35,808 bases of DNA from Saprospiraceae bacterium. GTDB lineage: Bacteria > Bacteroidota > Bacteroidia > Chitinophagales > Saprospiraceae. The notes beneath the pieces were generated by a model. That model saw nothing but the letters and a program-made list of their open reading frames with translations, did not search any database and was not told the origin of the DNA. Shown piece by piece: positions 23,449-33,466 of this stretch. Both the position numbers and the translations under genes were made by a program. How positions within the stretch are numbered: the first letter of the stretch is position 1; the number at the start of each line of letters is the position of its first letter. The DNA lies in NCBI GenBank assembly GCA_027080725.1, contig JALWRC010000102.1, positions 1-35,808 of the forward strand, read 5' to 3'.

Positions 23449-26400
23449 ATGAAGGGCTTCATCTCTATCTGCTTGCTTGGTATCCTGATGATACAATGCA
23501 GTGACTCTCCGAGTAAAGATTCTCAACCGACCAACCAAAGTAAATCATCTTCGTCTTCAGTAGGGAAGTTTGTGAAGATTCCGGAAAAGGAATCAAACAT
23601 CAAATTTTCAAACCCCAACAAAGAGACCTGGGACCGGTACATCCGAAATTTTAACTACATGTACAATGGAAGCGGAGTGGCTGTGGGAGATATCAATAAC
23701 GATGGGTTGCCGGATATATATCTGGTATCCAACACGACTTCCAACAAGCTTTTTCTGAACAAAGGAGATTTTCGATTTGAAGATATAACAACCAAAGCCA
23801 AAGTAGACGGAGGAGGAGGATGGCACAATGGGGCATTTATGGTCGATATCAATAATGATGGATTATTAGACATCTACGTGACTAGAGGAGGGTGGAAAGA
23901 CACCCCAAGCGAACGGGCCAATTTGCTTTTTATCAATCAAGGGGATTTGACCTTTAAAGAGGAAGCCCGTTATTATGGAGTGGATGATAAGGGGTATTCG
24001 ATTGATGCCGTGTTCTTTGATATGGACAATGACAACGACTTGGATTTGTATGTAACCAATCGCCCGGACCACTTTAGTATCACCACGGATGACGTATTGG
24101 CAGGTCGAGATAAAAAGCATCCTTATGAAAGCGATCAACTCTATAAGAACAACGGAAATTTGACCTTTAGTAATGTCTCAGAGGCTGCCGGAATTACCCA
24201 CAATTACGGTTTTGGTCTTTCCGTCTCAGTATCGGATATCAATAATGACGGCTTTCAAGATTTGTACATCTGCAACGATTTCATAGAGCACGACTATTGT
24301 TATCTCAATCAAGGAGACGGCACTTTCAAGGAGTCCATACGGGATATTACCAATCATACCAGTTATTTTTCGATGGGATCGGACATCCAGGATTTGAATA
24401 ACGACGGTTACGAAGATATTCTTACGACCGAAATGCTCCCCGAAGATTATTGGCGGGCGAAAGTCACGATGGCCCCAATGACCAATCCCGGTACATTTAA
24501 CTATATGTACAAAAAAGGGCATTTTCAGTATCAATATATGCACAACACCCTCCAGCTAAATCGAAAAAATGGCTTTTTCTCCGAGATTTCCAATTATGCA
24601 GGGATTAAGCACACGGATTGGAGTTGGGCTGTATTGGCATCCGATTTTGACAATGATGGCCTTCGCGATATCTTTATTGCCAATGGCTATAAACGGGATG
24701 TTTTTGACAATGATGCTACTGCTCAAATAGTAGAACGGATGAGAGAGATTAACACTTCGGTCAAGAACGGAGGAAAACGCCCGGATATTAATGAGGTACT
24801 CAAGATATTTGGCTCCAATCCGCTTGAGAATTATCTGTACCACAACAAAGGGGAGCTCAGGTTTGAAAATAACGCAAAAGTATGGGGGCTTACCGATAAA
24901 ACCTTCTCAAATGGCGCGGCTACCGCAGATTTTGATGGAGATGGAGACTTGGACCTGATTATCAACAACCTGGATGGTCGACCCTTGTTGTATGACAATC
25001 AAATTGCTAACGGCAACTATCTAAAAATTAGACTTAAGGGGCCGGAGAAGAACCGGTTTGGGTTAGGAGCGAAAGTGGAAGTCAAGACATCTACTCGAAC
25101 GCTGTTTGAAGACTTTCAGACGTCGCGTGGATATCTATCTTCTGTAGAACCTATTCTTCATTTTGGGTTGGGAACTTCCGGTGCTATTGACCAAGTGGTG
25201 GTGCGCTGGCCGGATGGTAAAGTCTCCCGCCAATCCGGCGTAAAACCCAATCAAACATTAGTAATCGCCTACTCCAATGCTAAGATAGAGCCCCAGCCTA
25301 ATGAACCTGTGGCTCCATTGTATTTTTCAGAAGTCACCGATGACCGTATAATTCCCCCCTACAGACACCAAGACAACAATTTCGAGGATTTTAAGTATCA
25401 AGTGCTACTGCCGCATGGTGAAACAGAACATGGACCGGCAATGGCAGTCGGAGATATCAATGGAGACGGATTGGAAGACTTTTATATTGGTGGTTCTTTT
25501 TTGACAGTCGGGGCTATTTACACTCAGGATGCCAAGGGAGTCTTTCATATCTCCAACCAACCACTGTTGCAAAAGGATAAAGACTACGAAGATACCGGTG
25601 CTGCTTTTTTTGACGTGGACAAGGATGGAGATATGGACCTGTATGTAGCTAGCGGTAGTAGCGAATACCCGGCCAACGACCCCCACTATCAGGATCGACT
25701 ATACCTCAATGACGGCAAGGGGCATTTTACCGAGAAAGCTCCCTTACCCAAGATTGGCATTTCGGGTTCGGTCGTACGTCCATTTGATTATGATGGAGAC
25801 GGGGACATGGATGTATTTGTCGGAGGAAGGATATTGCCCCGGTTTTATCCCGCGCCGACCAATAGTCTTCTTTTAAAAAATGAAGGGGGAAAACTGATGG
25901 ATGCAGGGGAGACGGCTCTCGTTAAGTTGGGAATGGTTACCGATGCCCTTTGGCAAGATGTGAATAAGGATGGAAAAATAGACTTGATAACCTGTGGGGA
26001 ATGGATGCCGATTACGATTTTACTCCAGAAAGAGGGCCATTTTGTTCGAACCCGTTATCCCGGACTGGAGAAAACGGCCGGATGGTGGTTTCGGCTCGCT
26101 ACTGGAGATTTAGATGGAGATGGAGATGATGATTTGATCGGTGGAAATCTCGGGGAGAACTATAAATTTCATGCATCCGAAAAGGTGCCATTTCATATCT
26201 ATGCCGATGATTTTGACGGCGATGGCACCTATGACCCCTACCTCGCCAAGAATTACAAGGGAAAATTGGTGCCGGTACGAGGACGCCAATGTTCTTCAGA
26301 AGAATTGAATTACATAAAGGACAAGTATCCCACTTACCGGGACTTTGCAGCAGCAGATGTAAGTGACATCTTAGGAAAAAAGATCAAGAAAGCGATGCAT

Positions 26401-26790
26401 TACGAGGCTACCTTGTTTTCACATACCCTTTTTGAAAAACAAAGTGCCGCATACAACCACAAACGCTTACCGACCATGCCTCAATTCTCTGTCATCAATG
26501 GAATAATCATTAAAGATTTTAACCACGATGGCAAACCCGATATATTGATGGCCGGCAATATGTTTGAATCGGAGCCGGAGACGACCCGTGCCGATGCCAA
26601 TGTCGGCTCGTTGTTAATCAACAAAGGGGATGGCAATTTTGATGATTTAGAAGGAAGCGAAAGCGGGTTTTTTGTCCCTTACAACGTGAGAGATGTCCGG
26701 GAGATACGATTGGGTAAGAGCGGGAAGACAGGTATTCTCGTGGCCATTAATGACGGCAAACTGCGGTTGTTTATGGCAAATGAAATGTAA
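23449..26790 (+). CDS. CRTAC1-family lipoprotein with FG-GAP/VCBS repeats and ASPIC/UnbV domain
   Basis: This 1113-residue exported lipoprotein has a signal ending in a lipobox (LMIQC, Cys17) followed by a Ser-rich linker. Two blocks of FG-GAP/VCBS-like propeller repeats carry Ca-binding loops such as DINNDGLPD, DINNDGLLD, DMDNDNDLD, DFDGDGDLD, DKDGDMD and DLDGDGDDD. Between them lies an ASPIC/UnbV domain (about 530-610; NYLKIRLKGPEKNRFGLGAKVEV...VRWPDGKVS). The propellers are predicted to face outward, anchored in the outer membrane. The family is abundant in Bacteroidota and often sits by SusCD-like loci; here it is alone between rodA and aconitase. Ligand is unknown. The length with a second propeller block is usual for the long subfamily. 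Confidence 0.92.
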   Translation: MKGFISICLLGILMIQCSDSPSKDSQPTNQSKSSSSSVGKFVKIPEKESNIKFSNPNKETWDRYIRNFNYMYNGSGVAVGDINNDGLPDIYLVSNTTSNKLFLNKGDFRFEDITTKAKVDGGGGWHNGAFMVDINNDGLLDIYVTRGGWKDTPSERANLLFINQGDLTFKEEARYYGVDDKGYSIDAVFFDMDNDNDLDLYVTNRPDHFSITTDDVLAGRDKKHPYESDQLYKNNGNLTFSNVSEAAGITHNYGFGLSVSVSDINNDGFQDLYICNDFIEHDYCYLNQGDGTFKESIRDITNHTSYFSMGSDIQDLNNDGYEDILTTEMLPEDYWRAKVTMAPMTNPGTFNYMYKKGHFQYQYMHNTLQLNRKNGFFSEISNYAGIKHTDWSWAVLASDFDNDGLRDIFIANGYKRDVFDNDATAQIVERMREINTSVKNGGKRPDINEVLKIFGSNPLENYLYHNKGELRFENNAKVWGLTDKTFSNGAATADFDGDGDLDLIINNLDGRPLLYDNQIANGNYLKIRLKGPEKNRFGLGAKVEVKTSTRTLFEDFQTSRGYLSSVEPILHFGLGTSGAIDQVVVRWPDGKVSRQSGVKPNQTLVIAYSNAKIEPQPNEPVAPLYFSEVTDDRIIPPYRHQDNNFEDFKYQVLLPHGETEHGPAMAVGDINGDGLEDFYIGGSFLTVGAIYTQDAKGVFHISNQPLLQKDKDYEDTGAAFFDVDKDGDMDLYVASGSSEYPANDPHYQDRLYLNDGKGHFTEKAPLPKIGISGSVVRPFDYDGDGDMDVFVGGRILPRFYPAPTNSLLLKNEGGKLMDAGETALVKLGMVTDALWQDVNKDGKIDLITCGEWMPITILLQKEGHFVRTRYPGLEKTAGWWFRLATGDLDGDGDDDLIGGNLGENYKFHASEKVPFHIYADDFDGDGTYDPYLAKNYKGKLVPVRGRQCSSEELNYIKDKYPTYRDFAAADVSDILGKKIKKAMHYEATLFSHTLFEKQSAAYNHKRLPTMPQFSVINGIIIKDFNHDGKPDILMAGNMFESEPETTRADANVGSLLINKGDGNFDDLEGSESGFFVPYNVRDVREIRLGKSGKTGILVAINDGKLRLFMANEM

Positions 26791-26912
26791 TCGAAACGCG
26801 TAAATTTCAGCTCAATCTTAGAACTACCTAACGCCTCCTTTGTTAAACTATCATCGGCGGGTTGAGAAGAATCTTTCCTTTCGAAAAGTCTAACTGCGAC
26901 TCGGGCGATAGT

Positions 26913-26943
26913 TGGCCGGTATGCCCTTGCCAATATCCGGCCA
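26913..26943 (+). other. GC-rich inverted repeat in the aconitase leader
   Basis: TGGCCGG (26913-26919) and CCGGCCA (26937-26943) can form a perfect 7-bp stem with a 17-base loop, ending 33 bases before the aconitase start codon. It could be a regulatory hairpin or protein site; no T-tract follows, so it is not a normal terminator. Confidence 0.3.
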
Positions 26944-26976
26944 TTTGCCATTATTTCAATAACAAAATAAAAATAT

Positions 26977-29244
26977 ATGTTTGATTTAGAGATGATTCAG
27001 AATGTGTACAAAAGGACACCCGAGTTGGTGGACCACGCGCGCAAAGTCTTAGGCAGACCCATGACATTAAGCGAAAAAATCCTGTATTCTCATCTTTGGG
27101 AAGGCAAGGCCTCCAAAGTATACACCCGAGGTAAGGATTATGTGGAGTTTAAGGTGGATCGAGTGGCAATGCAAGATGCTACCGCCCAAATGGCTATGTT
27201 GCAGTTTATGAATGTGGGCCGAAAGAAGGTGGCTGTCCCATCATCGGTGCACCTGGACCATCTCATACAAGCACATTTGGGCGCAAGCAAAGATTTGCAA
27301 GAGGCCCTCAATAGAAATAACGAAGTGTTCTTGTTTTTGGAGTCTGCTGCCAAGAAATACGGTATTGATTTTTGGAAGCCGGGAGCCGGTATTATTCATC
27401 AGGTGGTCTTAGAAAATTACGCCTTCCCCGGAGGGATGATGATCGGAACGGATTCGCATACCGTCAATGCAGGTGGATTGGGAATGGTGGCCATCGGGGT
27501 TGGAGGAATGGACGCGGTAGATGCGATGGCGGATATGCCATGGGAACTCAAATTTCCCAAACTTATCGGTGTTAAATTGACAGGAAAACTGCAGGGCTGG
27601 GCTGCTCCAAAAGATATTATCTTGACCGTAGCCGGTATTCTAACGGTCAAAGGGGGGACCGGAGCTATCATCGAATATTTCGGAGAAGGAGCCGAGTCGC
27701 TTTCCGCTACTGGCAAGGGAACCATTTGTAATATGGGTGCCGAGGTTGGCGCTACTACCTCCAATTTTGCCTATGACAGTGCAATGGAGCGCTATCTCCG
27801 TGCCACAGGAAGAGAAGAGGTCGCCAATGTGGCCAATACTATCAAGGAGTATCTTCGTTCAGATCCGGAAGTCTATGCAAATCCTTCCGCTTATTACGAC
27901 CAATTGATAGAAATCAATCTCGACACTTTGGAGCCACAGCTCAATGGGCCCTTTACCCCGGATCTCAATACCAAAGTATCTGAGATGAAAGAGGTGCTCC
28001 AATCCAAGGATTGGCCTAGAGAAGTAGAGTGGGGGTTGATTGGTTCATGTACCAACTCCTCCTATGAAGATTTGTCCCGTGCTGCCTCCATCGCGAGACA
28101 AGCTATCTCAAAAGATATCCCGCTTCACGGCAAACTCGGGATAAACCCGGGCTCCGAACAAGTACGTTATACCGCCGAAAGAGATGGCCTGTTGGAGACA
28201 TTTGAGACACTGGGAGCAAGGATATTTACCAATGCTTGCGGACCTTGTATCGGCCAGTGGAAAAGGGATGATCTTAAGACCCAGCGGAAGAACACCATCG
28301 TTCATTCTTTCAATAGAAACTTTGTAAAGCGCGCAGATGGCAATCCTAACACCCATGCTTTTGTCGCCTCTCCGGAGCTCGTTATGGCAATGGCCATCTC
28401 CGGCAATCTCGACTTTAATCCGCTTACCGATACCGTAAAAGACAAAAACGGTAACGATATAAGACTTGATCCTCCCAAAGGGGAAGAATTGCCGGCTAAG
28501 GGGTTTGCCGTCGAGGATCCGGGATATGTAGCTCCTGCACAGGACGGAAGCGCGATTGAGATTATCGTCAATCCCTACTCCGAAAGACTCCAACTTCTGG
28601 ATCCCTTTATCCCATGGGATGGGGGCAACATCTCCGATGCCTTGCTGCTCATAAAAGCTCAAGGCAAATGTACCACGGATCATATTTCTATGGCCGGCCC
28701 TTGGTTGAAATATCGAGGACACTTAGACAATATCTCTAACAACTTATTGATGGGTGCGGTCAACGCCTTCACCGGTCAATCCGGGAAAACCAAGAATTTG
28801 CTCACCGGAGAATACGACGAGGTATCCAAAGTCGCCCGAGCGTATAAAGAAGCCAAACGACTAAGTGTCGTTGTCGGTGATCATAACTATGGAGAGGGAT
28901 CCTCCCGCGAACACGCTGCGATGGAACCGAGACATCTCAATGTTATCGCCGTCATCGTAAAATCCTTCGCTCGAATCCATGAGACCAATCTCAAAAAGCA
29001 AGGTATGCTTGGATTGACATTTAGCAACGAAAGTGACTATGACTTGATCCGGGAAGACGATACATTTAATTTTGTTGACCTGAAGGATTTTGCTCCGGGT
29101 AAGCCGCTGACGGTTGAGATAATCCACGCGGACAAGAGCGTAGATACCATATCCGTTAACCATACCTACAATGACCAACAGATCGAATGGTTTAGATCAG
29201 GCAGCGCTTTGAATTATCTGAGAAAGCTCAATGAGGAGCAATAG
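26977..29244 (+). CDS. acn: Aconitate hydratase (mitochondrial-type)
   Basis: The enzyme isomerises citrate to isocitrate via cis-aconitate in the TCA cycle using a 4Fe-4S cluster. The 755-residue protein has the three cluster cysteines Cys358 (GSCTNSS), Cys421 and Cys424 ([10 protein letters not shown]), the GTDSHT motif (157-162) in domain 1, and the C-terminal swivelling domain with [16 protein letters not shown]. Length and order fit the mitochondrial-type monofunctional aconitase rather than the longer AcnA/IRP type. It stands alone: citrate synthase and isocitrate dehydrogenase are not adjacent. A strong terminator follows. Confidence 0.96.
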   Translation: MFDLEMIQNVYKRTPELVDHARKVLGRPMTLSEKILYSHLWEGKASKVYTRGKDYVEFKVDRVAMQDATAQMAMLQFMNVGRKKVAVPSSVHLDHLIQAHLGASKDLQEALNRNNEVFLFLESAAKKYGIDFWKPGAGIIHQVVLENYAFPGGMMIGTDSHTVNAGGLGMVAIGVGGMDAVDAMADMPWELKFPKLIGVKLTGKLQGWAAPKDIILTVAGILTVKGGTGAIIEYFGEGAESLSATGKGTICNMGAEVGATTSNFAYDSAMERYLRATGREEVANVANTIKEYLRSDPEVYANPSAYYDQLIEINLDTLEPQLNGPFTPDLNTKVSEMKEVLQSKDWPREVEWGLIGSCTNSSYEDLSRAASIARQAISKDIPLHGKLGINPGSEQVRYTAERDGLLETFETLGARIFTNACGPCIGQWKRDDLKTQRKNTIVHSFNRNFVKRADGNPNTHAFVASPELVMAMAISGNLDFNPLTDTVKDKNGNDIRLDPPKGEELPAKGFAVEDPGYVAPAQDGSAIEIIVNPYSERLQLLDPFIPWDGGNISDALLLIKAQGKCTTDHISMAGPWLKYRGHLDNISNNLLMGAVNAFTGQSGKTKNLLTGEYDEVSKVARAYKEAKRLSVVVGDHNYGEGSSREHAAMEPRHLNVIAVIVKSFARIHETNLKKQGMLGLTFSNESDYDLIREDDTFNFVDLKDFAPGKPLTVEIIHADKSVDTISVNHTYNDQQIEWFRSGSALNYLRKLNEEQ

Positions 29245-29252
29245 CGCTCCTC
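29233..29252 (+). other. Small hairpin overlapping the aconitase stop codon
   Basis: GAGGAGC (29233-29239) and GCTCCTC (29246-29252) form a perfect 7-bp stem that includes the stop codon TAG. It stands just before the main terminator and may protect the mRNA 3' end. Confidence 0.4.
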
Positions 29253-29257
29253 GTAAG

Positions 29258-29295
29258 AAATAAAGTGCGGTCAAATCATACCGCACTTTATTTTT
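29258..29295 (+). terminator. Rho-independent terminator after aconitase
   Basis: AAATAAAGTGCGGT (29258-29271) and ACCGCACTTTATTT (29280-29293) form a perfect 14-bp stem with an 8-base loop and a T-tract running to 29295. Confidence 0.92.
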
Positions 29296-29337
29296 ATCAT
29301 TTTTTCGAAAAAAATAATTTGAAATATAAAAAGATAT

Positions 29338-29345
29338 TATCTTTG
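29338..29345 (+). promoter_or_regulatory. -7 promoter box for tRNA-Gln
   Basis: TATCTTTG is an exact match to TAnnTTTG, 38 bases before the tRNA, with TTTG at 29318-29321 as a possible (short-spaced) -33 element. Confidence 0.6.
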
Positions 29346-29383
29346 CCGTCCCTAAAGAGCTACAATGTAGTTTTCTTGTTTGA

Positions 29384-29456
29384 TAGACCCATAGTGTAAT
29401 GGTAGCACTCCGGATTTTGATTCCGTCAGTCTAGGTTCAAATCCTAGTGGGTCTAC
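29384..29456 (+). tRNA. tRNA-Gln (anticodon TTG)
   Basis: Acceptor arms TAGACCC (29384-29390) and GGGTCTA (29449-29455) pair perfectly. The anticodon stem CGGAT/TTCCG region encloses TTG, and the T arm CTAGG-TTCAAAT-CCTAG is perfect. Only one tRNA is present and CCA is not encoded. No clear terminator follows. Confidence 0.96.
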
Positions 29457-29542
29457 TTTTTCCTCCTCCCAAGATGGACTCCTACCCGGTGGAGTACCAA
29501 TACTTTTTGTTTTCTGCTTGCCACAAATGTATTGGGGTCACC

Positions 29543-30499
29543 TCAAGGCTTGATTTTGATTGTTTGATGATATTCCAAAGAGAATATTCCAAATCCATTC
29601 TCTATATTACTGTACACCACTACGGGCTCGACAAACGGATTCTCACCAATATTATCATACTGCTCTACCGATAGGATAAAAGCGTATTGATCCTTGGTGA
29701 TATTGTACAAATGCAGTTGATAATAGTTATTGGGATGGACCACATCGATTGGCCCTTGGCCCTTGGCCAGTCGTATTTCTTTATTGCTCAGCCCGAGGAT
29801 ATCTTCCCCTCTGAAGAGTAAACCTCCGTTAGTAGTCCTATGGTAGAGAGGACCCTCCGGCTGTAAATACTCGGAGCTGACAGCCGAGTCCAGCTTTGTC
29901 CCATTCTGGTAAAACTGGACATAATCCAACTCCGCGAGATAATACTTACCTTTCTCAAGATTGTCCATCCCTACCACGATTTCATCTAATTTTTCTCCTC
30001 CATCAGGATCTGTAAACCCTTGTGATATATATTGGACGCTATTAATAACGCTTTTATCCGGCATCACAATAGTGGCGGAGACCGGTTCGAACCCTTCCGC
30101 TTTGACCTTCAGCGTGTAGGTATGCCCAGGTTGATAACCTTCCCATTCCATACGGTATCCGGACACTTTCTTCTCAGTAAAATAAAGGGAGGGAATCGAA
30201 TCTACATAAATGCCTTCGTCCACTTTTTGCTCTCCTTCCCTTATGCTCACTTCGGCATTGGGCACTTGCTTAATGTCGGCGAGGTCGTTTATGCCTTTAC
30301 TCGCCGTCAAATAAATATACTGAGGGCCTTTATCAGAAGGAGAATCTTTAATAAATCGCGCTGTTACTGCCAATTTTGACCGGTGTCCGGCCGTATCGAC
30401 ATCCACCACTGTGATAAAGGCATTTTCGGTACAAGACATCATTATAAGACTGAGTATGAACGAATATAACAGGGTATTTAATAGAGAATATTTTTTCAT
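29543..30499 (-). CDS. DUF4249-family lipoprotein
   Basis: This predicted outer-membrane lipoprotein has 318 residues counting from the Met at 30499, with signal MKKYSLLNTLLYSFILSLIMMSC and lipobox Cys23. I prefer this start to the upstream Met at 30541 because it yields a standard lipoprotein signal. The body is beta-rich (VSIREGEQKVDEGIYVDSIP..., GYQPGHTYTLKVKAEGFEPVSATIVMP), matching the DUF4249 pattern of immunoglobulin-like strands. DUF4249 genes nearly always follow a TonB-dependent receptor in Bacteroidota, as here (47 bases apart, same strand), so the two probably form one surface uptake or binding unit. Substrate is unknown. Confidence 0.85.
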   Translation of the reverse strand: MKKYSLLNTLLYSFILSLIMMSCTENAFITVVDVDTAGHRSKLAVTARFIKDSPSDKGPQYIYLTASKGINDLADIKQVPNAEVSIREGEQKVDEGIYVDSIPSLYFTEKKVSGYRMEWEGYQPGHTYTLKVKAEGFEPVSATIVMPDKSVINSVQYISQGFTDPDGGEKLDEIVVGMDNLEKGKYYLAELDYVQFYQNGTKLDSAVSSEYLQPEGPLYHRTTNGGLLFRGEDILGLSNKEIRLAKGQGPIDVVHPNNYYQLHLYNITKDQYAFILSVEQYDNIGENPFVEPVVVYSNIENGFGIFSLEYHQTIKIKP

Positions 30500-30546
30500 G
30501 ATTGTATTTGTTATTGATTTGAAAATAAGGTACCATTTCATACCTA

Positions 30547-32907
30547 CTAAAACTTAAACTGGTATGAAATGGAGGGTATCACCGGCAGTATAGAGACTTC
30601 TTTGAAAACCTTCTTGCCCGTATCAGAATCGGTATCGACAAAGATAAAATAAGGATTTTTATGCCAATAGGTATTGTATGCGCCAAATACCCAGGTGTCC
30701 TCCCATTTTTTGTGTTTGGTATGAAATGAAAAACTCATATCCAAACGGTGATAGTTGGAGAGCCGAAAGGCATTCTTGTCTTCAGCTGCTCTTACATTGA
30801 AAAAAGGTTGGAAGTTGCTAGGACCATTTATTGCCCTATTATGAATGGCATACTCGAAAATGGGGATGGTCGTAGCATTGCCCGTACCGAATATCCACGC
30901 GGAAGAAAAAGACCAACGATGATTAATCTTATAGTTGGCCACCACCGAAAGGTCGTGGCGCCGGTCGTAGCGATAAGGAAAGGTTTTTCCTCCGTTGATG
31001 AGATCAAATTGTCTATTATTCCAAGATAAGGTATATCCGATTAAGCCATTGATATTGCCAAATTTTTTCTGAATTAAGAACTCAAGCCCGTAAGATTCGC
31101 CCTTTCCTTGGGTGACTTTATCTTGCCAGTCGTCACTAATGCCCAAGAGAAAAGAGGCTCCGGGTTTGTAAGAAATGACGTTCTTCATTTTCTTGTAGTA
31201 CCCCTCCATGCTCACCTCGTACTCGTCCAATACGGTTCTCGCAGCCCCCAAAGCGACCTGCCAGGAATGCTGAGGTTTGATTTTATCTGTACTGGGAACC
31301 CAAAGGTCCGTGGGAAGTGAAAAGGCTTCACTGGTTAGCAAATTAATGTACTGCGTCATCGTGCTAAAGGAAGCTTTGAGCGCTGTTCGATCCGGAAGAA
31401 GATAGCGCAAACCAATTCTGGGCTGAAGGGATTGATATTGCTTCCCGTCGACATCAAATAGGGAGTAGTGGAGTCCTACATTGGCCTTCAAGGGCCCTAA
31501 GCTGATATCATCTTCTATATAGGCATCGTATTCTGTAGAGAATTGATCCCGGCTTCCGATCGCGGTATCTAAGTTAAAATTGGTATCCTCCAGTTTGATG
31601 GAAAGTGCCCCCGGGCTGTATATGTGTCGGGTAGCAGAGACCCCGTACTTGATATAGTGTGCCGGTGCAGGAATAAAGTCAAAGTCCCATTTGAGCCCAT
31701 AATCTTCGATTCCGCTGATGTATAGGGCGGCAAACTTTGAGGTTCCCTGAGAGGATTGCTCTTCTATGGTACTTCCGGTATTGAGTTTGTATTTGCTATA
31801 AGTAGCCGTGACATTGCTAAACAGGCGATTGTTGATCTTATAGTTCCACCGGAGAGCAGATATGAGGTTGCCCCAGTCCAACCCCGATTGAAATAAATCT
31901 TCCGTTTTATCTACATTGGAGTGCCGGATACCGATATTCAATACATCCGAGCCATTGTAGGCACTGAGATACAACCGGTGCCTGTCATTGAGTTTGTAAT
32001 TCACTTTGGCGTTAAGGTCATAAAAATAGATACGGGGCTTGATTTTATCGATGGCTTTGCGGTTGGCCAATGCTACAAATGGAGAGGCCACGACATCGAG
32101 ATAGGTACGCCTGCCTGAAATGATAAAAGAGCTCTTGTCCTTGATGATGGGTCCTTCGAGGGTGAGCTTCGAAGAGATGAGCCCGAGAGAGCCCTCACCC
32201 CGTATTTTCTTCATATTTCCCTCCTTCATGTTTATCTCCAGGACAGAAGACAATCTTCCCCCATACCGCGCCGGAAATCCTCCCTTGGTCAGGGAAATAT
32301 TGCGTATGGCATCGGCATTGAACACCGAAAAAATGCCGAAAACATGTGAGACATTGTACACCGGTACGCCATCGAGTAAGACGAGGTTTTGATCCGGACT
32401 TCCCCCTCGAACATAAAGCCCGGTTTGTCCTTCACTTCCCGATTGAACCCCGGGCAACATCTGAATGGCCTTAAGGACATCTACTTCTCCAAGCAAAGCG
32501 GGTAACCGCTTGATCTGATCCACCGGCAAAGAGACTTTGCTCATTTGGGTTTGCTCTTCTATTTTATTGATTTTTTCTGCATTTACCTCCACCGTTTCAA
32601 GGCTTATCGAACCCTTGAGCGAGACGTTTAATTGGATGTTTTTATCGAGGTACAGTTTCTTTATAACGGTACCATATCCGATGTAAGAAAACACAAGTGT
32701 GACGGAGTCCTCCGGAAGGGTTAGGCTATAAAACCCATATAGGTTGGAGGTTGTCCCCTTCTCAGAGTTGAGATCGATCACATTGGCAGAGATGAGTTTT
32801 TCGCCCGAATCGCCATCCGATAAATAGCCACTTATCGTGTACTTTTTTTGTCCGGATAGCGAAGTGACTAAAAGCAGAGAAAGAATAAGGTAATGGAGTT
32901 TTTGCAT
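30547..32907 (-). CDS. TonB-dependent receptor with carboxypeptidase-regulatory-like domain
   Basis: This outer-membrane transporter has 786 residues from Met 32907 (signal MQKLHYLILSLLLVTSLSGQ). It has a CarboxypepD_reg-like domain (about 22-105; YTISGYLSDGDSGEKLISANV), a plug (about 110-235; LPALLGEVDVLKAIQMLPGV, GLYVRGGSPDQNLVLLDGVPVYN, GFPARYGGRLSSVLEI) and a 22-strand-type barrel ending ISYQFKF. A further Met 24 bases upstream is possible but extends the signal unnaturally. It is the first gene of a two-gene unit with the DUF4249 lipoprotein. The substrate cannot be told from the sequence. Its likely -7 box is a one-mismatch TACTTTCG on the minus strand at 32938-32931. Confidence 0.93.
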   Translation of the reverse strand: MQKLHYLILSLLLVTSLSGQKKYTISGYLSDGDSGEKLISANVIDLNSEKGTTSNLYGFYSLTLPEDSVTLVFSYIGYGTVIKKLYLDKNIQLNVSLKGSISLETVEVNAEKINKIEEQTQMSKVSLPVDQIKRLPALLGEVDVLKAIQMLPGVQSGSEGQTGLYVRGGSPDQNLVLLDGVPVYNVSHVFGIFSVFNADAIRNISLTKGGFPARYGGRLSSVLEINMKEGNMKKIRGEGSLGLISSKLTLEGPIIKDKSSFIISGRRTYLDVVASPFVALANRKAIDKIKPRIYFYDLNAKVNYKLNDRHRLYLSAYNGSDVLNIGIRHSNVDKTEDLFQSGLDWGNLISALRWNYKINNRLFSNVTATYSKYKLNTGSTIEEQSSQGTSKFAALYISGIEDYGLKWDFDFIPAPAHYIKYGVSATRHIYSPGALSIKLEDTNFNLDTAIGSRDQFSTEYDAYIEDDISLGPLKANVGLHYSLFDVDGKQYQSLQPRIGLRYLLPDRTALKASFSTMTQYINLLTSEAFSLPTDLWVPSTDKIKPQHSWQVALGAARTVLDEYEVSMEGYYKKMKNVISYKPGASFLLGISDDWQDKVTQGKGESYGLEFLIQKKFGNINGLIGYTLSWNNRQFDLINGGKTFPYRYDRRHDLSVVANYKINHRWSFSSAWIFGTGNATTIPIFEYAIHNRAINGPSNFQPFFNVRAAEDKNAFRLSNYHRLDMSFSFHTKHKKWEDTWVFGAYNTYWHKNPYFIFVDTDSDTGKKVFKEVSILPVIPSISYQFKF

Positions 32908-32958
32908 GGATTTTATTTCTTTTAAAGTCACGAAAGTAATAAGACGCTCAATTGGTGG

Positions 32959-33183
32959 TCAGAGTTTGTTGAAACGGAAATTTAACACAAATATTAACAG
33001 CTGTCCTTCCATTCTCTCGAGCATACGTGGGTATGTCGTTTGTGTAGGACATTGCCCTACATTCTGACCGTTAAAATCAGACAATATCTCAAGTTTCTGT
33101 AATACTATATCCCATTTGGCCGGTTTTCTTACCGGCACCGGGTCATGAAAACAAGACGAATTTCACTGGAAAAAGCCTTTCAT
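32959..33183 (-). pseudogene. Possible broken small open frame starting inside element copy B
   Basis: On the minus strand an ATG lies in the CAGATGAAA arm of element copy B, at the same place as the real start codon in copy A. It gives MKGFFQ, then a TGA (33165-33163), after which the same frame remains open for about 67 codons to TGA at 32961-32959 (containing KPAKWDIVLQKLEILSDFNG). I do not recognise the product. It may be a decayed gene that once used the element as leader, or chance. Confidence 0.25.
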
Positions 33184-33287
33184 CTGTTTGTTTCTTATTG
33201 TCTCTCAATGGTCAGATGAAACCTTTGATGATTAAAACAATCATTACTTTGTGTGTTTAATAATTGTTTTAATCATGTCGGTTTCAT
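33178..33287 (-). promoter_or_regulatory. Two-hairpin intergenic element, copy B
   Basis: This is the reverse-complement relative of 16433-16541. On the plus strand it reads TTTCATCTG (33178-33186), CAGATGAAACC (33213-33223), the long stem ATGATTAAAACAATCATTA (33228-33246) / TAATAATTGTTTTAATCAT (33258-33276), then GGTTTCAT (33280-33287). Stem, outer arms and spacing are the same as in copy A, while the loop and the spacer between TTTCATCTG and CAGATGAAA differ. Similarity stops abruptly at both ends. Its orientation faces the TonB-receptor gene, but that gene seems to have its own closer promoter. Confidence 0.65.
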
Positions 33288-33326
33288 ATGGGAGCACTAT
33301 TGCTCCAGGAACAAAGTTCATTCAGT

Positions 33327-33360
33327 ATTAGGCGCAGCTATTTTTCTGTGAATCAAGGCG
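33327..33360. repeat. Second intergenic repeat family, short copy
   Basis: ATTAGGCGCAGCTATTTTT followed by CAAGGCG resembles 17306-17338 with a few changes. The longer downstream part of the first copy is missing or strongly altered here. Confidence 0.35.
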
Positions 33361-33466
33361 CTTGAACAGACAGAGGAAAAGAGCGAGGTTATAGGGGGTG
33401 TCGTAATACTTTATTGACGTCAAAAGGGGGGAAATGTTAAATTTTATCTTAAAAGTGTTAAAATGT

